Below are positions 1 to 7,982 of a stretch of DNA of 37,818 nt, in pieces (within the stretch, counting starts at the first letter, position 1; each line of letters starts with the position of its first letter). The position numbers and the translations under genes were made by a program. Origin of the DNA: Desulfurococcales archaeon (GTDB lineage Archaea; Thermoproteota; Thermoprotei_A; Sulfolobales; NBVN01); assembly GCA_027023255.1 (NCBI GenBank), contig JALVVU010000109.1, positions 1-37,818 of the forward strand, read 5' to 3'. The notes beneath the pieces were generated by a model. The model saw nothing but the letters and a program-made list of their open reading frames with translations. It ran no database searches and was not told the DNA's origin.

Positions 1-517
1 ATATTATCGTTACCGCAGGTTTGGGTGAATGCTTAGCGAACTTTAGCTCCTTAAGCCTTTTCAGTCCCTCAAGTACCCTAGTAAGCGAACCCCCTAACCT
101 TAGCTTCGAGAACGTCTCCACTTCAGGGGAGTCCACACTAACGTATAGCCCGTCGATCTTCATCCTTATTAGGTCGTCAGCTAACTCAGCAAGGGTTACG
201 CCGTTCGTGCTTAGGTACACTTCCTTAGCAACTTTCTTGGCTTGGTCAAGCATGTCGAGTATGTTGGGGTGAACAGTTGGTTCGCCCCACCCAGTTAGGG
301 TTATTCTCTCCACGCCTCCCCAGTCACGCATCTCCCGCATTAGCCTCAAGAATAGCTCGTAATCCATGTCACCCTCTACTTCCCGCATGCTCCTTCTGAA
401 GCAGTGCACACACGATAGGTTACACCTAGTCGTCACTTCCATCACTAGTATGGAAGGCTTCGAGGGGACGTACCTTACTTCCCATTCGTGAAATTTAAAG
501 GTGTTCCAAGCACTCAT
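1..517 (-). CDS. Radical SAM protein, partial (3' end outside window); probably AOR-associated tungsten-cofactor-modifying type
   Basis: Manual translation of the minus strand from ATG at 515-517: MSAWNTFKFHEWEVRYVPSKPSILVMEVTTRCNLSCVHCFRRSM...LTGWGEPTVHPNILDML...; CxxxCxxC radical SAM motif; adjacent to and same strand as AOR. Not in the ORF track because it runs off the window edge. Confidence 0.88.
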   Translation of the reverse strand, partial: MSAWNTFKFHEWEVRYVPSKPSILVMEVTTRCNLSCVHCFRRSMREVEGDMDYELFLRLMREMRDWGGVERITLTGWGEPTVHPNILDMLDQAKKVAKEVYLSTNGVTLAELADDLIRMKIDGLYVSVDSPEVETFSKLRLGGSLTRVLEGLKRLKELKFAKHSPKPAVTII

Positions 518-649
518 ATGACATACCTATCATTTAATTTCTAGGTAGCTCTGAGTAAAATACGTTGAGTTCGAATTCCTAACTAATATTCATTTAAGGT
601 TTAGGTGCTTCCCAAAAACTGGGTTTTATGTTTCGGAACGCACACCCAT

Positions 650-2539
650 TCACTCAGGTAGGAGTCCCTCCTCAGCGAGCCACTCAGCAAGCCATTTGAG
701 GCCTAGCTCCTCTAGCTTAGCTCTGGTGGGTCTCCCGTCCTTCCAGCCTCTGACCTTATAGTACTCGTCAAGCATCTCGTTCAGCTTGACGACGTAGCCC
801 TTGCTTGGTCCCTCGGGCATTGGCTCCTCCAGTAACCTCTTGGGTAGCGTGTCGTATTCCCTCCCATCACCGAATGAGAGTACGTTGAATGCTCTCTCAG
901 CGTTGTAGATCCTCTCACCCACAACCTCAATGTCCTTCGCTGTGTACGGTATGCCGGTTACGGCCGAGAGCATTTCAGCGAAGTCCTCAGCCCATAGGGC
1001 GAACGTCGTGAACTTACACACGACTAGCGAGTCAACGACGGCTGACACGTCCTGGAAGTGCTTCACCATTGCTGGCTTACCTTCGGTCTTGAATCTGTCG
1101 ACTAGCTGAGGTACTCCAAGCACTTCAGGCGATATCATGTAGGCCCTTAAGTGGCAGCCTCCGCGGTTGCTGGTGGCGTACGCGAGTCCATGTCCCTGAG
1201 CGCCTCTTGGGTCGTAGGCAGGTAGTTCCTGACCCCTCACAACCATCGCTATGTCTGGTACTCCGTACTTCTTCGCTAGCCTTAACGCTCCCTCCGCTAA
1301 GTCATTACCAATACCTGACCTGTAGGCTGTCCTCCACACCAGCTCGACGATAGCTTCGGGCGTTCCCCATTCTGCCTTTAGACCACGTAGGGCTTCCTTC
1401 GGCACCTTACCCATCTCAACTAGCTCCATGAGCGTTCCTATCGTGTGACCCATGGATATCGTGTCTAGGCCAAGCTCATTGCAGAGGAAGTTAGCCTTGC
1501 AGATCGCCTCCAAGTTATCGGTACCCGTCTGCGCACCAAAGGCCCATATGGTCTCGTACTCGGGTCCTCCGCCCTCACCGCTGAAGGGTGAGTTCGTTAC
1601 CTTAGCATACCTTGCACATCCTATCGGGCATCCCCAGCATATTTCCTCACGCTGCTTGTTCCAGTCCACGAATTCCTTAGCTAGCCTCTCACCGCTTATC
1701 CTCTCTGCTCCTGGGAACACGCCTGTCCTGAAGTTCTTGGTCGGGAATATCCCCGCCTTGTTTATGATGTTCACTAGCACTGCCGTACCTAGCTTAGGCA
1801 GCGCCTCGGCAGTTACTGAGTTCTTCTTTATTTTGTCCATGGCCTTAACAAGGGCGTCCCTTAACTTACTTGGGTCGGCTACTGGCGGCTTGCCGTGACC
1901 CAGTACGGCTATTGCTTTGAGTTTCTTGGATCCCCAAACCGCTCCGTGACCTCCTCTGCCTGCTGCCCTGTTCTTATCATTCATTATTGAGGCTATCCTA
2001 ACTAGGTTCTCTCCGGCTGGTCCTATGCATGCTACCTTGATCTTCTTGGCCTCATCCTTACCTACCTCCGCCGCTAGCTCCTCCTGGATCGCGTCTGTTG
2101 TCGCGTGTACATCCTTACCCCAGAGGTGCTTTGCGTCCCTTATCTCTACCTTCCCATCCTTAATCCAGAGGTATACGGGTTCCTCTGACTTGTCCTCGAT
2201 TATGATGGCGTCGAAGCCAGCGAACTTTAGCTCAGGCCCGAACTTGCCTCCGCTCTGGGAGTCGTGCACGGTGTTCGTGAGCGGGGACTTAGTTACTGAG
2301 GCCCACCTACCGGCTGAAGGTACCCCAGGTATACCCGTTAATGGGCCTGTAGCAACTATGGCCTTATTTGATGGGCTTAGGGGGTCAACCTTCGGGTTGA
2401 CTTCCTTAAGCATCAAATACACTCCAAGTCCTCTTCCACCGATCCAGTTCTTGAGCACCTCCTCAGGAAGTTCCTCAACACTTACTTTACTTGACCAAAG
2501 GTTAACTCTAAGTATTTTGCCTGCATAACCTCCTGGCAA
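650..2539 (-). CDS. aor: Aldehyde:ferredoxin oxidoreductase (tungstopterin AOR family)
   Basis: 629 aa; N-terminal GGYAGKILRVNL...GGRGLG, RAAGRGGHGAVWGSKKLKA, cluster motif EEICWGCPIGC, typical AOR length. TTG start codon at 2537-2539. Confidence 0.96.
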   Translation of the reverse strand: MPGGYAGKILRVNLWSSKVSVEELPEEVLKNWIGGRGLGVYLMLKEVNPKVDPLSPSNKAIVATGPLTGIPGVPSAGRWASVTKSPLTNTVHDSQSGGKFGPELKFAGFDAIIIEDKSEEPVYLWIKDGKVEIRDAKHLWGKDVHATTDAIQEELAAEVGKDEAKKIKVACIGPAGENLVRIASIMNDKNRAAGRGGHGAVWGSKKLKAIAVLGHGKPPVADPSKLRDALVKAMDKIKKNSVTAEALPKLGTAVLVNIINKAGIFPTKNFRTGVFPGAERISGERLAKEFVDWNKQREEICWGCPIGCARYAKVTNSPFSGEGGGPEYETIWAFGAQTGTDNLEAICKANFLCNELGLDTISMGHTIGTLMELVEMGKVPKEALRGLKAEWGTPEAIVELVWRTAYRSGIGNDLAEGALRLAKKYGVPDIAMVVRGQELPAYDPRGAQGHGLAYATSNRGGCHLRAYMISPEVLGVPQLVDRFKTEGKPAMVKHFQDVSAVVDSLVVCKFTTFALWAEDFAEMLSAVTGIPYTAKDIEVVGERIYNAERAFNVLSFGDGREYDTLPKRLLEEPMPEGPSKGYVVKLNEMLDEYYKVRGWKDGRPTRAKLEELGLKWLAEWLAEEGLLPE

Positions 2540-2541
2540 GA

Positions 2542-2561
2542 AGTGTACACCTCTTTACACT
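2542..2561. promoter_or_regulatory. Candidate operator: inverted repeat AGTGTA-N8-TACACT between TATA-like box and AOR start
   Basis: AGTGTA 2542-2547, TACACT 2556-2561; minus-strand TATA-like CATATA at 2561-2566, about 25 nt before the TTG start. Confidence 0.4.
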
Positions 2562-2708
2562 ATATGTTTTGAAGAATTATTAATTTTCAGTAATGCGACA
2601 CTGATTAACATTTTACTTGAGGTTGTCAATCGAATTCATTAAACAACCAGTCAGGTTTAAAGCACCATTCGTGAATAATATAGTAGCTCCCTCAAGCCCT
2701 CACCACAG

Positions 2709-3149
2709 GTGTTAGGATTGCCTGGAAGATACGGTGACACGTACTTCACCGAGACGCAGGTTAAGGTACTTGAAATGTACTTCAGCGGGATGAAGGTTGA
2801 CGAGATAGCTAAGAAACTCGGTAAGTCTAGGGCAGACATATACTTAATACTCAGGAGGGCTAAGAACGTCGTTAAGCGGTGCTCCAAAACGCTGGAGGTT
2901 TACGCTTCGGTTAGGGGGTTTATTGACGTGGAGCTTGAGGCAGGGAAGGATGTGTTATCAGTTATTGACACCGTACTGAGGGCGGCAGATGCGCATAACA
3001 TTAAGTTATCGGAGACCTCAGCCCAGTTACTGATGTCCTTACTCAAAACCGCTGAAGCCTGCGGCAGTATTGAGGGTCTCTCCCTCAAGCGCCCGATTAA
3101 GGCGAGAATAAGAAAGGAGGGTAAGGTTCTCTTCATGTGCGTTACGTAG
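2709..3149 (+). CDS. Tfx-like HTH DNA-binding protein
   Basis: 146 aa; YFTETQVKVLEMYFSGMKVDEIAKKLGKSRADIYLILRRAKNVVKRCSKTLEVYASV resembles the sigma-region-4-like HTH of archaeal Tfx proteins; GTG start. Confidence 0.75.
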   Translation: MLGLPGRYGDTYFTETQVKVLEMYFSGMKVDEIAKKLGKSRADIYLILRRAKNVVKRCSKTLEVYASVRGFIDVELEAGKDVLSVIDTVLRAADAHNIKLSETSAQLLMSLLKTAEACGSIEGLSLKRPIKARIRKEGKVLFMCVT

Positions 3150-3176
3150 TGCAGGGTTGCTCCGTCGCTACGCCTC

Positions 3177-4136
3177 CTACCAAGTCACCCTGCTTATCCT
3201 TAGGTTTCGGCTCGCCTCCTCAAGCGTTAACCAGTCCTCAATACTTAAGTACCAGTTCTCGCCAGCTACGGCATTGTCTTCAACCTGCTTCTCGTTCTTC
3301 GCACCCGGTATCACTATAACCGTGTCGGAGGCTTGAATCAACCACTTCAACGCCACCTGGGCTGGCGTCTTCCCGTACTTCCTCGATACTTCGAGGAGCT
3401 TCTTCACTAGGGTGTTGTAAATGGCGTTGAAGTTCTCAGGGTGGAAGAGCGGGTCGTTCTGCCTTACATCGGTGAATGCAGGAAGGTTATCGGGTGTGTA
3501 TTTCCCTGTTAGGACTCCCTTGGCTAGGGGCGACCACGCTATTATTGAGAGTCCCTCGGCTTCCGCATAAGGTATTATCTCCTTCTCCGCATCCCGCTCT
3601 ACCAGGTTGTATCTGACCTGATTGCTTACTACGTCCTCCCTAGCTAAGCATGCCCTAGCTGAGTCCAGTAGTTCAGGGGCGAAGTTACTCACGCCTATGG
3701 CCTTAATCAAACCTAGGTTAACCAGCTTCTCTAACGCGCGCATGTACTCGCACGTCGGTATGTTGTGCCAGGCTGGCGGCCAGTGAACCTGCATTAAGTC
3801 TATCGAGTCAACACCTAGTCTCCTAAGCGATCTTCGAGTAGCCTTAAACACGTCCCCATACGCCAAGAACTCACCCGGTATCTTGGTCGCGATCACGAAG
3901 TGCTCCCTAGCACCTAGCTCCTTGATTGCACGTCCTACGAACTCCTCGCTTAAACCCTGCCCGTAAACTATGGCTGTATCTATGAAGTTTATTCCAGCCT
4001 CTAACGCCTTAGTTATTATTTTCTTAGCTGTGGCATAGTCCTTAACACCCCAAGCATCGCTGAATTGCCACGTGCCTAACCCAACCACGGTAACCTTAAT
4101 CCCGGATGAACCAAGCTCACGCTTCTCTAGTGCCAT
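3177..4136 (-). CDS. Aldo/keto reductase family oxidoreductase
   Basis: 319 aa; GLGTWQFSDAWG, FIDTAIVYGQGLSEEFVGRAI, KAIGVSNF, IIAWSPLAKGVLTGKY; classic AKR signatures. Confidence 0.95.
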   Translation of the reverse strand: MALEKRELGSSGIKVTVVGLGTWQFSDAWGVKDYATAKKIITKALEAGINFIDTAIVYGQGLSEEFVGRAIKELGAREHFVIATKIPGEFLAYGDVFKATRRSLRRLGVDSIDLMQVHWPPAWHNIPTCEYMRALEKLVNLGLIKAIGVSNFAPELLDSARACLAREDVVSNQVRYNLVERDAEKEIIPYAEAEGLSIIAWSPLAKGVLTGKYTPDNLPAFTDVRQNDPLFHPENFNAIYNTLVKKLLEVSRKYGKTPAQVALKWLIQASDTVIVIPGAKNEKQVEDNAVAGENWYLSIEDWLTLEEASRNLRISRVTW

Positions 4137-4222
4137 CAGAATAACCCTGTTATGCTTGGTGCCGAAGGTAAAAACACTTTACGTGATCAGTGCCCTCCTT
4201 TAATGACTGGCTCGTCCTGCAT

Positions 4223-4239
4223 TTTACACTGGCTGTAAA
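4223..4239. promoter_or_regulatory. Inverted repeat TTTACA-N5-TGTAAA in divergent intergenic region
   Basis: TTTACA 4223-4228 / TGTAAA 4234-4239, between aldo/keto reductase (-) and small ORF (+). Confidence 0.35.
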
Positions 4240-4278
4240 AACCAGTTATCTTTAATCCTCAATACCCAAGTAAACCAG

Positions 4279-4467
4279 GTGCATACAAGGTTGCGTCGCG
4301 ATGATATAAAGCAAGAAGAGAGCGTACTTAAGCAGGTCATGAATGGCCAGGAATTCGAAGAACTCATTAACTACATAATTAATGAAGCAAACATACCCCG
4401 CGAATACGTTATCAAGGTTCTCTTTTACGAACGCATGTTTTACCTGCGGAACACCGTGGAAGGCTGA
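4279..4467 (+). CDS. Small hypothetical protein (62 aa)
   Basis: GTG-start ORF in an otherwise non-coding gap, preceded by TATA-like atctttaat about 25 nt upstream; charged helical composition; no family recognised. Confidence 0.45.
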   Translation: MHTRLRRDDIKQEESVLKQVMNGQEFEELINYIINEANIPREYVIKVLFYERMFYLRNTVEG

Positions 4468-4544
4468 CAGAGCCGCTAAAGAGTTAATGATTAAAATTAA
4501 GTAAGAAGGAAGTTAGGATCATGTGTTCCTCTGAGCTACTTAGA

Positions 4545-7037
4545 TCAGTTCTCTTGTTGAATCACGTATTTTAGTGCTTCAAATGACTCAATCATATTTC
4601 TGATGCGTTCCTTACTAGTAGCTTCAGGATAGAGTTCCTTAGAACACCTGATCAGTACTTCCCTAGCCTTGTCCTGACCCTGCTTAAAGTACGTTATGAC
4701 GGTATCCAATGCACATAGGGCACCCTTGTATTCGACGCATAGCAGGCGTGCTGACTCCGTTAATTGGTTAGCGTCCTCCTCCTTACCAGCAGCGTAGAAC
4801 GCGTACGTTACTAATGGAATTGCATTACAGTAAAAGAACATCCTACCCAGCTCCAGCATCTCGGCAAGCACCTCAGAACCCGTTTGAGCTACTTCCTCGA
4901 TCCTGCCCACGTCAGTTAGGCCGACTATGAGCGCGTACCCTAATTGCGTAGCTAGACCTCGTACCTTAAGTAACTTGAGGTCTCTCCGTATCTGCTTGAG
5001 CATCACGATGCTTTCCTCAAGCTTACCCATTAACCCCTTAACTATGGCTACGTGAGAGAGGGACAGCATGTGCTGGATCGGGTCATTAAGCATGCCGGCT
5101 ACCTCTACCTCCTTCAGCACGTACTCGTAGGCCTTATCCAGCTCCTCTCGGAACACGTAGACCTTAGTTAAGTTTGAGTAGGCTGAATGCAGTGCGTGCG
5201 GTCGTAGTTCACTGTCCTCCACGCGTAGAGCCTTATCCAGAGCTTGTAGGGCTCTTTTCAAGCTCTCCTTCGCGTCACCTAGGTCTACTAGTACGCTACT
5301 TATGACGGAGTTCGCGTATGATAGTAGGAAGTTGTTCCTCAGTAACTCACCTATCCGGGCAGCTCTCTTGAGGCGCTCAAGACCCTCCTTAAGCTTACCT
5401 AAGTTGACAAGCACCATGCCGAGTTCTAGGTTGAGGTAGCCCAGCAGTTCAGGGTTCTTAGCGAATCTATCGATCTCCAGCAGCACATTCCGGTAGCTTT
5501 CCAGTATCTCGAGTAGCCTGTACTTTATTCTGAGTAACCGATGCCTTAACGCGGCAAGACATCTTCCCTCATCACCCGCCTTCACGTAGTAGCGCAGTGC
5601 TTTAATGAAGAGTTCGACATTATCTGATGACTTTAGGTACGTGTCACCTACCTTGATGTAATATGCTGGGTTGATATGCCTTAATTTCATAACGCTCCTA
5701 ACCCAGTCCTTCAACCTAAAACCTAACCCGACCTCCTCAGCCATCCCCTTATCCACTAAGGTGTAGAGCGCCCTTACCGCACCCCTCATTCCGGCCATTT
5801 CAGCTATCAACTCAGGGGGCAACGCCTCATCAAAGTGCGCCAGAACCCTCAACGCCCTCCTCTCGGCGGGGGTTAGCGAGGAATAGATTCTCATCCAGAA
5901 AGCACTCGCTATTGCACCACTACGTAACGCGTTAAGCGCCTCCTCTAGACCCCTATTCCTAACTAGGGTTGCGAATGCCTCCACTAACGCAGGTATTCCT
6001 TGTGTAGCCACATGAACCTCTACAGTCACTTTATTATCCACGGCTACATTGTAGCTCTGAAGCAAGTCCTTAACCTCATGGAATTTCAGCCCCCTTAATT
6101 CAATGCTTTCCGGGGGCCTCGATAAGGTCAGTAATTCCTGCGGTGTTACCCTGGAGATCACTATGAGTTGAGAGGCACTTATCCTCACAGCAATTACGGG
6201 TAAGAGTAACTTAACTTTCCCGTCACCGCACTTGTGGTAATCATCAAGCACAAGTATAGTGCCGGTCTTATCCATTCCCTCGGCTAGGAGGCGTGCTAGA
6301 AGGTCATTATCGCGTTCTCCCCTCCGTAACGCGTCAATCAGTGCTACGTAGCCTCTCCTTTCAAGGGCTGACGCTACGTGCCTTAAGAAAGAGTAGTAGT
6401 CCTCAAGTCCGGTGAACTCGTACCACATAACCTTATCTGCTAACCCATACCTATGCACGTACTCTGTTACGAGTGAGGTCTTCCCAACACCAGAGACACC
6501 AGTAATGATAACTGTACCTGGCCAGTTATCATGCAGTGTTTTGAGATCCTCTTCCCTTCCAACGAATGTCATGAGCCTTGGGGGTGGAGCATCATAGGAC
6601 AGTGTTAGTGCTTTGTCTATCCTCCCGCCACATTCCTCCCTGCCTTTACCCGGATCCTTAAGGAGTATCTTGGGTGAGGGGTAAGAAGCCACCAGCGTAA
6701 GTGCTCTCTTAGACAATCTATACACCTTCAGGTTCCTATCACCTGAGCGAACCCAGGAGTACTCCACTAGCCTATGCTCCTTAAGCCTCTTTAGTTTCCT
6801 TGAAACTATGGATTCATCCACGCCTGTGGCTTCAGCTATTTGCCGCGGGCTTAGCTCGCCGGTCGATAGCACACTAATAATCTTGAGAACAACCTTACTC
6901 GATAGTAACTTCAGCAGAGCGGAAACCTCTTCCAGACCTTCCACGGCTTCGGTGCCGTTAGGGGCCACGAACTCTACACCATCCCAAGATATACTGCCTT
7001 TAATGTTTACTTGTTTCTTGTTTTTAAAGTTTAACAA
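4545..7037 (-). CDS. STAND-type NTPase with N-terminal winged-helix HTH and C-terminal TPR-like repeats
   Basis: 830 aa; HTH (ISVLSTGELSPRQIAEATGVDESIVSRKLKRLKEHRLVEYSWV), Walker A GVSGVGKTSLV, Walker B ILVLDDYHK, long alpha-helical C-terminus. Confidence 0.88.
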   Translation of the reverse strand: MLNFKNKKQVNIKGSISWDGVEFVAPNGTEAVEGLEEVSALLKLLSSKVVLKIISVLSTGELSPRQIAEATGVDESIVSRKLKRLKEHRLVEYSWVRSGDRNLKVYRLSKRALTLVASYPSPKILLKDPGKGREECGGRIDKALTLSYDAPPPRLMTFVGREEDLKTLHDNWPGTVIITGVSGVGKTSLVTEYVHRYGLADKVMWYEFTGLEDYYSFLRHVASALERRGYVALIDALRRGERDNDLLARLLAEGMDKTGTILVLDDYHKCGDGKVKLLLPVIAVRISASQLIVISRVTPQELLTLSRPPESIELRGLKFHEVKDLLQSYNVAVDNKVTVEVHVATQGIPALVEAFATLVRNRGLEEALNALRSGAIASAFWMRIYSSLTPAERRALRVLAHFDEALPPELIAEMAGMRGAVRALYTLVDKGMAEEVGLGFRLKDWVRSVMKLRHINPAYYIKVGDTYLKSSDNVELFIKALRYYVKAGDEGRCLAALRHRLLRIKYRLLEILESYRNVLLEIDRFAKNPELLGYLNLELGMVLVNLGKLKEGLERLKRAARIGELLRNNFLLSYANSVISSVLVDLGDAKESLKRALQALDKALRVEDSELRPHALHSAYSNLTKVYVFREELDKAYEYVLKEVEVAGMLNDPIQHMLSLSHVAIVKGLMGKLEESIVMLKQIRRDLKLLKVRGLATQLGYALIVGLTDVGRIEEVAQTGSEVLAEMLELGRMFFYCNAIPLVTYAFYAAGKEEDANQLTESARLLCVEYKGALCALDTVITYFKQGQDKAREVLIRCSKELYPEATSKERIRNMIESFEALKYVIQQEN

Positions 7038-7186
7038 TAAAACTTTGGTTTATTTCTTAACGAGTGTCCAGCACTATGCTACTAGAATGGCATGTGTATC
7101 TCGGATTTCTAAGACATCTTCTTTATTGAGTTAACATATCATTCAGAGTAAAAATCCGTAAGCAACGGGAGAACCAAGAAGTCACT

Positions 7187-7657
7187 CTAAGCTTTCTTTT
7201 CAACATTAATGATTACCTTAGTTGTATCGACCAACGTATCCTCTATTGGACAGTGCTTCTCAACGAACTCCATAAGCTTCTTTAGGTCCTCCTCACTCGC
7301 GCCCGGTGCATCAACTGTTACTTTCACTCTAATCTCCTGGAAGCCCGGCTTGACGTCCTGACCTGCAAATCCTCTGGGGTCGTAATCACCTTCAACCTCT
7401 ATCTCCATTCCCTTTATTTCTATCCCGAACTTACCGCTGTGAAAGCGCGCAACTATACCTATGCACCCAGCTAGTGATGCAAGCAGAAGCTCTGGTGGTA
7501 AGGGACCGGCATCCTTACCTCCCGCGAACTCAGGTAAGTCCTGAATTATTACGTGCTTACGGGCCTTCGTAACGACCTTGAAGCCTTCTTCGAGGGTTGA
7601 TGTCACCCTTATTGTTTTAAGGTTCTTTTCACGAATCTCGGGCAAGAATATCCCCAA
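7187..7657 (-). CDS. OsmC-like family protein
   Basis: 156 aa; GGKDAGPLPPELLLASLAGCIGIVAR and KHCPIEDTL redox-Cys motifs typical of OsmC/YhfA. Confidence 0.9.
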   Translation of the reverse strand: MGIFLPEIREKNLKTIRVTSTLEEGFKVVTKARKHVIIQDLPEFAGGKDAGPLPPELLLASLAGCIGIVARFHSGKFGIEIKGMEIEVEGDYDPRGFAGQDVKPGFQEIRVKVTVDAPGASEEDLKKLMEFVEKHCPIEDTLVDTTKVIINVEKKA

Positions 7658-7862
7658 ACCTTATGTAGAGCCTATATTAAAATACGTTGGGGTTTGACTA
7701 ATCTAAATCCCTCAAAGAAATTATGTTGGGTAATAAGAAGAACACCATAATTATTTAACCTTACTAAAGTAATGCTCACACCATGAGTAAACCTTTTATG
7801 GGTTGTCCTCGGTCTATTAATCGAAGTAAAGCACATGGTGAAATATTGAATAGGCGAAGCAT

Positions 7863-7965
7863 CTCCGCTCCACCGTACTATGGTGGGGCCGGAGGATATG
7901 CGGCCCGTGCGGGCCGTTCGAACCTGCTATGGGTTGAAACCTAGATAAGTCAATCCCATCTAGGT
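7863..7965 (+). ncRNA. Candidate structured 5' leader or independent ncRNA upstream of sugar transporter
   Basis: Three consecutive strong hairpins: 7863-7894 (CTCCG-CTCCACC/GGTGGGG-C-CGGAG), 7900-7917 (GCGGCCC-GTGC-GGGCCGT), 7939-7965 (ACCTAGAT-N11-ATCTAGGT), all just before SD-like GGTGAGG and ATG 7983. Confidence 0.55.
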
Positions 7966-7982
7966 GTGGGGGTGAGGGGTGC

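Noticed and set aside
21-272. 83-aa plus-strand ORF at the left edge
   Set aside because: Antisense to the radical SAM coding sequence read on the minus strand.
1452-2528. Plus-strand ORFs opposite AOR (148 aa and 167 aa)
   Set aside because: Antisense to a clearly conserved AOR; low-complexity Ser/Leu/Pro translations typical of shadow ORFs.
4545-7657. STAND NTPase region as a dedicated anti-phage system
   Set aside because: No effector (nuclease, protease, TIR) or partner defence genes nearby; an N-terminal HTH fits a regulator better.
7840-7980. Idea that the structured region is 5S rRNA, tRNA, RNase P or SRP RNA
   Set aside because: Fragments such as GTACTATGGTGGGG and TTCGAACC are superficially similar to 5S/tRNA, but order and pairing do not fit a cloverleaf or 5S fold, and I see no RNase P or SRP conserved blocks.
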